Shown here piece after piece: positions 25,207 through 34,346 of a stretch of 64,000 nt of DNA. The DNA is from Metabacillus sp. B2-18 (lineage in GTDB: Bacteria > Bacillota > Bacilli > Bacillales > Bacillaceae): NCBI RefSeq assembly GCF_021117275.1, contig NZ_CP088245.1, positions 2,517,501 through 2,581,500 of the forward strand, in the 5' to 3' direction. Every line of letters begins with the position of its first letter. Position 1 is the stretch's first letter. Both the position numbers and the translations under genes were made by a program. The notes beneath the pieces were generated by a model. That model had not been told where the DNA came from. It worked only from the letters and a program-made list of their open reading frames with translations, and did not search any database.

Positions 25207-26352
25207 TTAAAATTCTGTTTTTAATGATGGTGAAAATCGATCTGGACTTAACGATTTCAAATCAAAAGGTGTTGAATCATGAATTAGAATGTCACTTGCT
25301 ATTTTTCCCAATGCAGGGGCCATTTTAAATCCATGTCCAGAGAAGCCTCCCATTACTACAACATTAGGGTAGCCAGGTACTCTACCAATCATGGAATGTC
25401 CGTCATCTGTGTAAGCATCCATATAGGCATTCACTCGAACCGGGTCTGTGTACAGTCCATTGAAAAATTTAGATACCACTTCCATGCTTTCTTTAAATTC
25501 GCTTAATTCTACCGTTCGATTCAGATAATTAACATCTTCTACTACATCACCAGGGGTGCTCACACCAACCTTCACCATACTCCCCTCCACAGTTGGAGCC
25601 CCAAATAAGCGGTGACCGCTGCTTCTTCTCGTAAAGATAGGAAAGCGGCTAGGTTGATAATCTTCTACATTTTTTGCAGGAAACCATGATAGAATGATTT
25701 TTTTTACATTTACAACGGGTTTAAACTGTGGAAGCATTTCCCCAATCCAAGGCCCTGCAGTAATTAATAGCTGCTTCACTTTATACTCATGACCATCTGA
25801 TTTAATTACTATTCCATCATCATTTGCTTCAAACGATTCAACTTTAGCATGACTTCGTATTTCTGCTCCAAGTTGTTCAGCACGTTTAACGGCAGACACA
25901 ACAGCTAATTCTGGACGAAGAAATCCAGCATCTTTATCTAAAACCATGATCTCATCTGGTCCTAAGATATGTTGTGGATATCGGCGTTTTGCATCCATAT
26001 AATCAAGAATCTCGTGATCTAGATTAAAATCCTTCACACTTTTTAAGACATTTTGCATAAACTCATCTTCAATTGGACCAATATTTAATCCACCATTAAG
26101 ATGTAGTAACTTATTACCTGACTGATCCTCTAGTTGCTTCCATAAATGCTTTGACTCCTTTAAGAGCGGTACATATTCAGCACCTTCTTTATAGGCTGTT
26201 CGAAATAATCTTGTCTCTCCACCAACTGCTGACCGATCGTGTCCGATGCCAAATTGTTCAAAGCCTATTACTGAAGTCCCTCGTTGTGCTAGCTGCCAAG
26301 CAGCCATACTTCCCATCGCACCTAAACCAATAATACCGACATCCCATGCCAT
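25207..26352 (-). CDS. MSOX/MTOX-family FAD-dependent amine oxidase
   Basis: A 381-residue flavoprotein like monomeric sarcosine oxidase and N-methyl-L-tryptophan oxidase. VGIIGLGAMGSMAAWQLAQR (GxGxxG at residues 9-14) binds FAD; GGETRLFRTAY is the flavin-proximal loop typical of the family, and GGFSGHGFKMAPALG lies near the C-terminus. It oxidises the C-N bond of an N-methylated or secondary amino acid and makes hydrogen peroxide. The cysteine that would link FAD covalently was not located with confidence. Its neighbours are an amino-acid symporter and a SDR, fitting amino-acid-like catabolism. Confidence 0.85.
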   Translation of the reverse strand: MAWDVGIIGLGAMGSMAAWQLAQRGTSVIGFEQFGIGHDRSAVGGETRLFRTAYKEGAEYVPLLKESKHLWKQLEDQSGNKLLHLNGGLNIGPIEDEFMQNVLKSVKDFNLDHEILDYMDAKRRYPQHILGPDEIMVLDKDAGFLRPELAVVSAVKRAEQLGAEIRSHAKVESFEANDDGIVIKSDGHEYKVKQLLITAGPWIGEMLPQFKPVVNVKKIILSWFPAKNVEDYQPSRFPIFTRRSSGHRLFGAPTVEGSMVKVGVSTPGDVVEDVNYLNRTVELSEFKESMEVVSKFFNGLYTDPVRVNAYMDAYTDDGHSMIGRVPGYPNVVVMGGFSGHGFKMAPALGKIASDILIHDSTPFDLKSLSPDRFSPSLKTEF

Positions 26353-26391
26353 TTTATAACCCTCCTGAATATCTAATAAACTTTAACATCC

Positions 26392-27753
26392 TTAAGCACT
26401 TATATTCGATTTTTTCTCGACTAAGGTGGTTTTAACCCATTTATTTGCTCTTGCAAAAAGATATAAAACAACCGCCCCACCTAGGGTAAGCAAGATAAAT
26501 AACCATGATTGGCCTGACACAATCATGAATGGAGCAAATGTCACGACGGCAATTTCAACCGGGGCCATTGGAATATAAGCTAAGCCAAAGTCCTCTAATG
26601 TTGTGCTCTCTGTATCTGGATCAGCAATTCTTAGAAGGGCAATTCCCATTGCCATTGTTCCTGTTGCCCATCCCCAAGTAAATAAACCTTTTTCAAACCA
26701 TGTATCTTTAAAGAAGTGCTTAGCAAGTAATCTGCAACTGAAAAATGCATATAATAATCCAAAAATAAATAAAATACTAAGCGGCAAGAAATAGTCGATG
26801 ACGACAGGTAAACTTATAGATGAGATACCGAATGCCACAAGAAAGTCTGTTGCTCCACCGCTAATTCGATTTAACATATCTTTACTTACGTATTGGTCTG
26901 TTTTTGTTTTCGTTAAAATCAGTTTAAGAACTAAACCTATTAGAAATGCCAATGAAAATGTCGGAATGGCCACACTTGGAAAAAGACCTCCGATGAATTG
27001 ACTGAGATAATACCCAGCAAGTGCTATAATGGACACTAGTGCTAAATGAAAAACTAACGGATCAATGGATATTGGAGATACTGTATCAATATAACTCGGC
27101 TTTCTAGATGATGTTGGAATCAAACCATTTCTCAGCTCAGGTGAAAGGTCCTTAAAAGATGTAAGATGATTTGTTTCTCCTTTCATCGTTGCTAATTTGA
27201 TAAAAATTAATCCCCCAATAATTGAGCTGATAATCCCTACAGTTGCAGAGGTCATAGCTAATGAAGTTGCATTTTCCCACCCGTGTGATTGAAATGCCGC
27301 CCCAATTGCCGCGGCTGTTCCATGTCCTCCGCTAAAGCCGGCTGCTAACAAAAGTCCGAATCCTGAGTGAAGATCTCCCCAAATATTATTTAATACAAGT
27401 AATGAAAATAAGAGTCCACCGCCCCACATACAAATCATCACAATTTGAGAATAAGACCACATACTACCAACTCGTTTGGAAATGACCTTCCAATTAACGG
27501 CAGGAGAGATGAGTGGTAAGGCACCAAATATGACGGCAATAAGAATACCCGGGTAGCTTCCTATTTGTGAAGAAAAAGGTATGAAGCCTACACCATTTGG
27601 TCCTAACAAAAGACCTAGCAAACCAGCTATAATACCTGCTGGCAGGAAAAGCTTCTGTATGAACTTTACTTTTGACCTTAGAATGACCCCAATTAAAAAC
27701 AGTATTGAAACAAAACCAAGATCAACAAAAATACTCCAAGCGTTAAACTCCAT
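26392..27753 (-). CDS. GltS-family sodium/glutamate-type symporter
   Basis: A 453-residue transporter with about 12 membrane helices of the ESS (glutamate:Na+ symporter) family; GLLLGPNGVGFIPF, GFSGGHGTAAAIG and the second-half GWATGTMAMGIAL are the paired re-entrant motifs. It probably imports the amino acid degraded by the two enzymes behind it. It is the first gene of the operon, with a sigma-54 promoter 36 bases upstream of its ATG. Confidence 0.85.
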   Translation of the reverse strand: MEFNAWSIFVDLGFVSILFLIGVILRSKVKFIQKLFLPAGIIAGLLGLLLGPNGVGFIPFSSQIGSYPGILIAVIFGALPLISPAVNWKVISKRVGSMWSYSQIVMICMWGGGLLFSLLVLNNIWGDLHSGFGLLLAAGFSGGHGTAAAIGAAFQSHGWENATSLAMTSATVGIISSIIGGLIFIKLATMKGETNHLTSFKDLSPELRNGLIPTSSRKPSYIDTVSPISIDPLVFHLALVSIIALAGYYLSQFIGGLFPSVAIPTFSLAFLIGLVLKLILTKTKTDQYVSKDMLNRISGGATDFLVAFGISSISLPVVIDYFLPLSILFIFGLLYAFFSCRLLAKHFFKDTWFEKGLFTWGWATGTMAMGIALLRIADPDTESTTLEDFGLAYIPMAPVEIAVVTFAPFMIVSGQSWLFILLTLGGAVVLYLFARANKWVKTTLVEKKSNISA

Positions 27754-27788
27754 ATTATTCCTCCTTTTTGATTATTCACTTATTTAAA

Positions 27789-27805
27789 TGCAATCTTTAT
27801 GCCAA
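27789..27805 (-). promoter_or_regulatory. Sigma-54 (-24/-12) promoter of the GltS-MTOX-SDR operon
   Basis: The reverse strand reads TTGGCATAAAGATTGCA: TGGCAT, five bases, TTGCA, matching consensus TGGCAC-N5-TTGCW at all but one position. It lies 36 bases before the transporter start, next to a sigma-54 activator gene. Confidence 0.88.
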
Positions 27806-27854
27806 GTTCCAATGTTTAAATTTTCTGTCATTTTTAGCCTTATGGGATTGAAAA

Positions 27855-27910
27855 TTTCTCGAATTGAGAAAAAACTTTCTCAAAATGATAAAAATTATCA
27901 AAACGAGAAA
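27855..27910. promoter_or_regulatory. Probable binding region of the sigma-54 activator (UAS)
   Basis: The half-site TTTCTC / GAGAAA occurs four times here, including the palindrome TTGAGAAAAAACTTTCTCAA (27864-27883). The region begins 50 bases upstream of the -24 box, the distance usual for enhancer sites, and reaches into the 3' end of the activator gene. Confidence 0.6.
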
Positions 27911-27912
27911 GT

Positions 27913-29685
27913 TTATACGTTATATTGCTTTAATTTTCTATAAAGAGTAGCTTGACTAATGTTCATTTTTTTCGCTACTTGCTGTTTTCCAGTTGTAGAT
28001 TTTCCGTATATTTCTAATAAATGCCTGATTATTTCTTCTTCATAGTTATTAAGATTTATTTTTATAATATCTTGATGAGAACTTGGAGGTGTTGAAGCAT
28101 TCGTAAAATAAAAGGATTGTAAGTATGCTGGTAAGTGGTTTACACCAATATATTCGGTGTTTGCTGGTATGCTGTTCATAGCATACTCCATCACATTTTC
28201 TAATTCCCGGATATTTCCTGGCCAGTTATGAGACATTAGTATTTCCATTGCTTCGGCAGTTAGATCTCCTGCACTTTTTGAGAGTAATTCGTTAAATTTC
28301 ATAATAAAACCATTAGTAAGCAAAGATAGATCATCTTTTCGTTCTCTTAAAGGAGGGAGGTGTAGAGGAATAACATGTAACCGATAATATAAGTCTCTTC
28401 TAAATTTCCCCTGCTCAACTAAACTAAAAAGGTTCTCATTCGTTGCCGCAATAATTCTCACGTCAAGCTTCGTTGATTCTGAGCCTCCGATTCGATCGAT
28501 TTCCCGATTTTGTATGACCCGTAAAAGTCTTGTTTGCAAATGTAATGGCATCGTTCCAATCTCATCCAAGAAAATAGTTCCGTTATTTGCAAGTTCAAAT
28601 TTGCCTTTTTTGCCGATTGTACTTGCACCGGTAAATGCACCTTTTTCATAACCAAAAAGTTCACTTTCAATTAAGTTTTCTGGTAAAGCACCACAGTTAA
28701 TAATGACAAAAGGGCTTTTATTCCTCAAACTTTCTTGATGAATCGCTTCAGCAAACAAATCTTTACCTGTTCCATTTTCTCCTGTAATTAAAATAGTCGA
28801 GTCAGTCTTGGCAAATTTTATAGCATTTAACTTAAGTTCTTGTATGACGGCACTTTGACCTTTTATGTCATTTATCCTGATTCTCTGGCTATCTTTGTTT
28901 CGTGAATTTGTTTCAGATAAAAAACATTTGAATGTGATAATAACACCTAAAAAATAACCTTCTTTAATAATCCGCTTATATTCAGCTAATATTGTTTTGT
29001 CATTCGCTTTATTTTTTAGGACGATTTCACTCTCATCTAAATCATGATGAGAGTAATAGATTTCCTTTGGCAAATCAATAAATAACTCGAACAAATTCAT
29101 CCCTGTTAAGTCGAGTTCCTTTTCGTTTAGCATTGAAAAAGCTAAGTTGTTTCCATATTTGATAGAACCAACTTCATCAGTTATTAACACTCCGTATGGA
29201 TTAATGTTTGCAATAACCTTTAGCTCTTCTAAAAATGTTAATTTTTGTTCCAAATACTCTTCTTCTTTAAGCTTTGCTTCTATTAAAGATGACATTTTCT
29301 CACTAAAATTAATAATGCCATTGCGGGCATTATTAATAGTATCCATTTTCTCTTGATCGTAGGCAACCAAATTAATTGTTCCGATTACAACGCCCTCATA
29401 AAAGATTGGCGATACAATACCACCAACATATGTACACTCACCTAGACCAGGACAAACTTGGCATACCTCATGTTTCATTGATTGAATGACAATTGGCTGA
29501 CCTTTAGCAATGACCTCTGTGCTAGCTGTTCCGTACAACATTTTCTGACCAACTCGATTTCTTGCAAAACCTGTTGCTGCGACCCTATTTATCCTTCGGT
29601 CAACAATCTCAACATCAATCTCAAATGCTGCCTTAATGGCTTCTGCAATATCTTGGGTTAACTTGCTTATCTTTGCTAAGTCCAT
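27913..29685 (-). CDS. Sigma-54-dependent transcriptional activator
   Basis: A 590-residue enhancer-binding protein. The N-terminal 150 residues are a sensor region with a C-V/C-x2-CPG cysteine cluster (QVCPGLGECTYVGG), residues about 160-260 a PAS domain, about 275-500 the AAA+ domain with Walker A GENGTGKD (about 301), the sigma-54 contact loop GAFTGA and Walker B IFLDEIG, and the C-terminus a Fis-type helix-turn-helix (QQVAKKMNISQATLYRKLKQ). It resembles regulators of amino-acid catabolism such as RocR or PrdR. It most likely activates the operon at 24334-27753, whose promoter lies directly behind it. Confidence 0.92.
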   Translation of the reverse strand: MDLAKISKLTQDIAEAIKAAFEIDVEIVDRRINRVAATGFARNRVGQKMLYGTASTEVIAKGQPIVIQSMKHEVCQVCPGLGECTYVGGIVSPIFYEGVVIGTINLVAYDQEKMDTINNARNGIINFSEKMSSLIEAKLKEEEYLEQKLTFLEELKVIANINPYGVLITDEVGSIKYGNNLAFSMLNEKELDLTGMNLFELFIDLPKEIYYSHHDLDESEIVLKNKANDKTILAEYKRIIKEGYFLGVIITFKCFLSETNSRNKDSQRIRINDIKGQSAVIQELKLNAIKFAKTDSTILITGENGTGKDLFAEAIHQESLRNKSPFVIINCGALPENLIESELFGYEKGAFTGASTIGKKGKFELANNGTIFLDEIGTMPLHLQTRLLRVIQNREIDRIGGSESTKLDVRIIAATNENLFSLVEQGKFRRDLYYRLHVIPLHLPPLRERKDDLSLLTNGFIMKFNELLSKSAGDLTAEAMEILMSHNWPGNIRELENVMEYAMNSIPANTEYIGVNHLPAYLQSFYFTNASTPPSSHQDIIKINLNNYEEEIIRHLLEIYGKSTTGKQQVAKKMNISQATLYRKLKQYNV

Positions 29686-29909
29686 TGCTGTCCTCCCACC
29701 TGATTAATTAGTAGAAAATTTAGTCCATTATAACATCTAATTAATCTTTGTGAGAAATGTGTTGTTAGGTGAGGTTTTATTTAATTTCAACAGGTATCTC
29801 TCTTCTATTGCATCCAAAGAACTCAAGTAAATTCTGTCATGTTTTTATTTGTGTTATGCCTTAGTCCATTTGCTACTCTTAAGAAAATCTTCAGACGATT
29901 TCTTTTAAA

Positions 29910-29934
29910 AAAGGGACAGATTACCTGTCCCTTT
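29910..29934. repeat. GGGACAG dispersed palindrome, copy b
   Basis: AAAGGGACAG-ATTAC-CTGTCCCTTT. The identical 25 bases occur at 33098-33122, on the other side of the IS1182/IS256 block. Confidence 0.75.
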
Positions 29935-29943
29935 CAGGTTGTA

Positions 29944-29987
29944 GACAAAAGGGGTTTGGAATGGTCACATTCCAAACCCTTTTTGTC
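29944..29987. terminator. Long hairpin, possible bidirectional terminator
   Basis: GACAAAAGGGGTTTGGAATG pairs with CATTCCAAACCCTTTTTGTC across a short loop, with T-rich DNA behind. Confidence 0.6.
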
Positions 29988-30057
29988 TTTGATTCGGCTT
30001 TTTTATTAAAAAAGGCACCCGGGCTAGACTGTTTTTATGCTTTAACCGGCCCCCCCC

Positions 30058-31473
30058 AGATTAAGTCCGTATAATTGTGTAAAAAGAAAAAGGGTTCATT
30101 TTATTCACTCTTGGCTACAATGTTTTCAGCTACGATAAACATGAAAAGAGGAATAAGATGACCCAGTTACAGTTTAACCTAGATTTGGAAGTTTTAAAAG
30201 ATTCTGTATTAAATTCTGATATTGATGCAGTAGTTAAATCAGCAATTGTTTTGGTCTTAAATGAGTTTATGGAAAAAGAGAGAGATGATTATCTACATGC
30301 TGCTTCTTATGAACGCTCTGCAGCCCGTCGTGACTATCGCAACGGCTACTATGAACGTGAATTAATTATGAGTATCGGCAAGATACAACTCAAGGTGCCG
30401 AGAACTCGTGATGGTGAGTTTTCGACTACAGTTTTTGAAAAATATGCTAGATGTGATCAAGCTTTAGTGATCTCCATGTTGGAAATGGTTATTAATGGGG
30501 TCTCAACACGCAAGGTAACACAAATAGTTGAACAGCTATGTGGTAAATCTGTCTCAAAATCGTTTGTTTCTTCATTGACCTTGAAATTAGATCCAATCGT
30601 AAATGATTGGGCAAAGCGTCCTTTAAACGTCAAATATTATCCCTATCTTTTTGTAGATGCCATGTATATCAAAGTGAGAGAACACCATAAGGTGGTCTCA
30701 AAGGCTGTTTATATTGCCACAGCTATTACAGATAAGGGCCAGCGTGAAATACTTGGTCTAAGTATTGATCATGCAGAGAATTACGAGAGTTGGAGTCGCT
30801 TCCTTCAACAGCTAAAATCACGAGGACTTCAGTCTCCGAAACTAGTGATATCAGATGCTCACCAAGGCTTACAAAAAGCCATACAACGTGAATTTTTAGG
30901 TACTAGCTGGCAAAGGTGTAATGTTCATTTTAAAAGGAACATTATTGAAAAGTTGCCCAAAAAGGATTCAGCTGATATTCGTATGATGATCAAGCGTGTG
31001 TTTGAGGCAATCACTGTTGAAAATATCAGAACCTTTAAGAATGAACTGATGACTCAATTTGGAAATAATTCAAAGTACGAAAAGGCTCTTACTATTTTCG
31101 ATGAAGGGTTCGAAGATACCATTCAATATATGAATTATCCAGTGAATATGCGCCCTCATATACGAAGTACGAACTCTCTTGAACGATTAAATCAAGAAGT
31201 ACGAAGAAGAGAAAGAGTTATTCGTATCTTCCCAAACACACAATCTGCTTTTCGTTTAGTAGGAGCTGTTTTAATGGAATACCAAGAATCTGTTTACTCT
31301 ACAAAATCTATAAGAAGATGCTAATTTTTTCGTAGCTTCCATTATGGAATGATCACATATCCAGGGAAGGCCCATGGAATTTACGCAAAAAAAAATGTAG
31401 GGGATAATACACATATCCAAATGTAGTAGTTGAAAACATTGTATTAAATTTACACAATATTCTGGACTTGACT
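30058..31473 (+). mobile_element. IS256-family insertion sequence
   Basis: The ends are imperfect inverted repeats: left AGATTAAGTCCGTATAATTG then TGTAAA, right (reversed) AGTCAAGTCCAGAATATTGT then GTAAA. Both are bordered by a run of C: eight at 30050-30057 and seven at 31474-31480, compatible with the 8-9 base target duplication of this family. The 1416 bases carry one transposase gene. The insertion lies in the last codons of the neighbouring IS1182-type transposase gene. Confidence 0.75.
30158..31324 (+). CDS. IS256-family transposase
   Basis: A 388-residue mutator-type DDE transposase: YPYLFVDAMYIKV contains the first catalytic aspartate, LVISDAHQGLQKAI the second (DxHxG) and RSTNSLERLNQEVRRRERVI the glutamate region with the conserved SLERxNxExRRR. 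Start has AGAGGAA upstream. Length and motifs are complete, so it may be active. A similar extended family is spread through Firmicutes. Confidence 0.93.
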   Translation: MTQLQFNLDLEVLKDSVLNSDIDAVVKSAIVLVLNEFMEKERDDYLHAASYERSAARRDYRNGYYERELIMSIGKIQLKVPRTRDGEFSTTVFEKYARCDQALVISMLEMVINGVSTRKVTQIVEQLCGKSVSKSFVSSLTLKLDPIVNDWAKRPLNVKYYPYLFVDAMYIKVREHHKVVSKAVYIATAITDKGQREILGLSIDHAENYESWSRFLQQLKSRGLQSPKLVISDAHQGLQKAIQREFLGTSWQRCNVHFKRNIIEKLPKKDSADIRMMIKRVFEAITVENIRTFKNELMTQFGNNSKYEKALTIFDEGFEDTIQYMNYPVNMRPHIRSTNSLERLNQEVRRRERVIRIFPNTQSAFRLVGAVLMEYQESVYSTKSIRRC

Positions 31474-32816
31474 CCCCCCCATGTCCAGTTGGCTATCTTT
31501 TTAAGATTTAAGGCAGCGAAAGTAAGCATCGCCTGCATGGACAATTTTTTAAGCCCTCGGAGGGTTGTCCAGCGCATGCCATGCTTTTCTTTTGCATCTG
31601 CGAATACTCGCTCGATGGTTTCCTTTCGCTTTGAATAAATCTCTTTGACCTCTGGTGTATGCCTGAGGTGGTCTGCTTCTTCGAGGTACTCTTGCCAGAC
31701 ATGACGAGTGACCACCTTTTGATGATCCTTGCTTTCCGTACATTGAGATAAAAACGGGCAGTTTGCGCAAACCTGCTTTGATGATTTATATTCGCGGTAT
31801 CCTTCTTTGTTGGTGGTCGAATACTTCAGGACCTCTCCAGCAGGACATAGGTAACAGTCGTAATACTCATCATAAACATATTCATGTTTTCGGAAGAATC
31901 CTTCCTTGGTCCGTGGTCTTGTATATGGCAAGACAGGTGTTATCTCGTTTTCAAACAAATATTTTGTAATGGCAGGGGTCTTATAGGCGGCATCAGCTGC
32001 GACGGCTTTAGGTTTTCCTACGGTCTTGGACACTTGCTTTACCAAAGGTTCCAGAATGAGGCTGTCATGGGTATTGCCAGGAGTCACAATGGTTCCTAGG
32101 ACAAACCCTTTTCGGTCCGATGCCGCATGAAAGGAATAAGCAAACTGTTTCGTCCGTTCGTCCTTCACATAGTAACCACTCTCCGGATCCGTGGTACTTT
32201 CCTTGATTTCCTTCATTTCTTTCTTTTCGAACTTCTCTTCTATAATCAGCTTTTTCCCATGATACTCCCGATCCTGGTTGATTTCTTTCTGAAGTTGATT
32301 CTGGTAAGCGCGTGTTTCCTTCACAACCATTTTCTTTTCAAATTTATGTTTATTAGCACTAGCTTTTACGTGTGTAGAATCAATGAAGATGTGGTCGGCA
32401 CTGATCAACTTCTTTTTAATCGCTGTTTCCAAAATTTCGATGAAGATCTCCTCGAACAATTCACTCTCTGCAAAACGACGTTCGTAATTCTTCCCGAAGG
32501 TGGAGAAGTGAGGAACAGATTCATGGAAGCCCAATCCCAAGAACCAACGATATGCCATATTGGTCTGGGTTTCCTTAATTGTCTGACGCATAGAGCGAAT
32601 ACCAAAGATATATTGGATGAATGGGAGCTTGATTAACAGAACTACATCAATGCTTGGGCGACCCACTTCCGAATAGAGATCCTTAACTCGATCATAGATG
32701 AAAGAGAAGTCTATGGCAGCTTCCAGCTTACGGACCAAATGATCTTGAGGAACAAGCTGATCTACGGTAACCATCTCTAATTGATCTCGTGCGTTTGAAC
32801 TCTTCTTTGATAACAT
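31353..32816 (-). CDS. IS1182-family transposase with a foreign C-terminal tail
   Basis: A DDE transposase with the N-terminal DUF772-like region (VPQDHLVRKLEAAIDFSFIY, then SVPHFSTFGKNYERRF), a DDE core (HIFIDSTHVKASAN, AVAADAAYKTPAI) and the C-terminal zinc-like cluster CPAGEVL / CANCPFLSQC, ending in RVFADAKEKHGMRWTTLRGL. After LNLKKIANWTW the frame runs for 41 more codons through the right end of the IS256 element. Joining the bases on both sides of that element gives ANWTWGGPVKA and a stop, so the natural end was only a few codons away. ATG 32816 has GAGGTG upstream. It may still be functional. Confidence 0.85.
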   Translation of the reverse strand: MLSKKSSNARDQLEMVTVDQLVPQDHLVRKLEAAIDFSFIYDRVKDLYSEVGRPSIDVVLLIKLPFIQYIFGIRSMRQTIKETQTNMAYRWFLGLGFHESVPHFSTFGKNYERRFAESELFEEIFIEILETAIKKKLISADHIFIDSTHVKASANKHKFEKKMVVKETRAYQNQLQKEINQDREYHGKKLIIEEKFEKKEMKEIKESTTDPESGYYVKDERTKQFAYSFHAASDRKGFVLGTIVTPGNTHDSLILEPLVKQVSKTVGKPKAVAADAAYKTPAITKYLFENEITPVLPYTRPRTKEGFFRKHEYVYDEYYDCYLCPAGEVLKYSTTNKEGYREYKSSKQVCANCPFLSQCTESKDHQKVVTRHVWQEYLEEADHLRHTPEVKEIYSKRKETIERVFADAKEKHGMRWTTLRGLKKLSMQAMLTFAALNLKKIANWTWGGVKSRILCKFNTMFSTTTFGYVYYPLHFFLRKFHGPSLDM

Positions 32817-32870
32817 CTTCATCACCTCATGCGCTATATAAGTCCATTTTATATTATGTTTTATTACTGC
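31474..32870 (-). mobile_element. IS1182-family element (main part; ends not resolved)
   Basis: Transposase gene and its short 5' region. The left end is separated by the IS256 insertion and lies before 30050. I could not find convincing terminal inverted repeats; the borders given are approximate. Confidence 0.6.
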
Positions 32871-32891
32871 TGCACGTAAAGTTTAAAGTTT

Positions 32892-33024
32892 CTGTTGATT
32901 GTAGTGGAAGGCGCGCAGACTCCTGCGGGAGCAGCTGGACAGGTGAGACCCCGCAGACGCTTGCGTCGAGGAGGCTCACCGCCAGCCCCGCGGAAAGCGA
33001 AGCGCCTGCAACGGAAATCAACAG
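32892..33024. repeat. GC-rich dispersed Bacillus-type palindromic repeat
   Basis: About 133 bases far richer in G+C than the neighbourhood. The ends CTGTTGATT / AATCAACAG are inverted, as are inner blocks GGTGAG / CTCACC and GGCGC / GCGCC. Blocks such as ACTCCTGCGGGA, GGAGGCTCACC and CGCGGAAAGCG are familiar from repeats scattered in many Bacillus genomes. It is non-coding and would fold strongly as RNA. Confidence 0.75.
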
Positions 33025-33048
33025 CCCTCTTTCACCTCAAGCCAAAAT

Positions 33049-33096
33049 AAAAAGACTGTAGGCAAGCCCGATTTTTATCGAGTTTGTCTACAGTCT
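33049..33096 (-). terminator. Terminator behind the chemotaxis receptor remnant
   Basis: Read leftwards, AGACTGTAGACAAACTCGAT pairs with its downstream complement ATCGGGCTTGCCTACAGTCT and is followed by TTTTATTTT. Confidence 0.8.
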
Positions 33097-33097
33097 G

Positions 33098-33122
33098 AAA
33101 GGGACAGATTACCTGTCCCTTT
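33098..33122. repeat. GGGACAG dispersed palindrome, copy c
   Basis: Same 25 bases as 29910-29934. It contains the stop codon of the receptor gene, whose last codons (GQRDR) come from this repeat. Confidence 0.75.
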
Positions 33123-34313
33123 GTCCCATTTTAAAGAACTTTATTTTATCTCTCATTTCATTTGTCATCTCACCTAAGTTAACTGCTGAGGCACTGACTT
33201 CTTCTATTGAAGCAGACATTTCCTCTGCTGATGCTGAAATTTCCTCTGCAGATGCAGCTACATCTTCTGCTATTGCCCCGGTTTGATCTAGTTCTTCTAG
33301 TATGATGTCTTTTTCTTTTTGAATCTTGACTGATAATTCTTTCGTTTCTTTTATTTTAGGTGAAATACTTTCAACTGCTTTTATAATTTCCTCAAAGGAT
33401 TGTATCGTCGCATTCAACTGCTCTCTTTGTAATAAAAGTTCATTATTTACATCTTCTGTCGATAAAACCATTTTACCTGTGTCTTTAGAAACTCCTTTAA
33501 TGATCGAATCAATTTTTCCAGAGGACTCTCTACTTTTTTCTGCTAAGTTTCTTATTTCATTTGCAACAACAGCAAAACCTTTGCCTGATTCACCAGCTCT
33601 AGCTGCTTCAATGGCTGCATTTAATGCTAATAAGTTCGTTTGATCTGAAATGGAATTAATAATTTCTGTCATCTCATTCACATTGCGAATATTTACTTCA
33701 ACTGATTTTACTCGTTCAATCAATTCCATAAATGTATTATTGAGTGACTCAAAAGATTTAGTCATCATTGTCATTTCTTGATTACTCTCATTGGCCATCA
33801 TTAAGATGGAAGTAGTTGAGGAATCTACATCGTTAACGGAGTGATTCATAAAATCCAAGCTTGTTCCAAATTGATTAATTCTTGTATTTATCCTTTTTAA
33901 TTTTTCATGTTGCTCAGTTGCTCCTTCAGCAACTGTAGTTATAGCTGTTGCAACGTTCTCAGAAGTAGCACTCATTTGTTGAGAAAATGAAGAAAGGTTC
34001 TGAGCATGATCATCAATACTTAAAGCGTTGACCTGAAAGTTTTTAATCACATCTGTTAAATTATTTTGCATAGTGTAAAGAGATCTTCCAATATCACCAA
34101 GCTCGTCTTTTCTTTTTAATTCCTTTTCCTCAAATTCGTTAACTAATCCACCTTCAGCTACAATTTCTGCAATACCACTATATTTTTTAGCTGTTTTCCC
34201 CATTCTTCTGGAATAAACAACGATAACTGTTGTGACAATTACAATCGAAACGAAACTAGATACCACAAAAATACTTAACAAATCATTTAAGCTTGTAAAT
34301 GTCAAGCTAACGA
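33109..34313 (-). pseudogene. Methyl-accepting chemotaxis protein, N-terminus lost to an IS21 element
   Basis: The frame encodes the second membrane helix ([20 protein letters not shown]), a HAMP-like linker and the complete signalling domain, with the hairpin tip [20 protein letters not shown] and [20 protein letters not shown]. The first helix and the extracellular sensor are absent: the frame enters directly from the IS21 end at 34314, whose last 30 bases supply the codons [10 protein letters not shown]. The 3' end runs into a dispersed repeat. A full receptor has 550-660 residues; about 400 remain. It cannot sense a ligand, but a cytoplasmic fragment could still signal if translated. Confidence 0.85.
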
Positions 34314-34346
34314 TGTACAACTTTGATCGTTTAAGAATGTACAAAA

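Larger units (their letters stand above)
29686..30049. other. Gap with palindromes before the IS cluster
   Basis: No gene is seen. It holds a GGGACAG palindrome (29910-29934), a 20-pair hairpin (29944-29987) and, near 30000, GCTTTTTTATTAAAAAAGGC. The part from about 30000 is probably the left end of the IS1182-type element. Confidence 0.5.

Noticed and set aside
32127..32636. Long plus-strand open frame (169 codons) under the IS1182 transposase
   Set aside because: It is antisense to a clear transposase gene, has no ribosome binding site and no protein-like composition.
29910..33122. Composite transposon bounded by the two identical 25-base palindromes
   Set aside because: The repeats belong to a dispersed family found also without IS elements (22771, 41572, 42282), so the pairing may be chance; reported as a repeat observation only.
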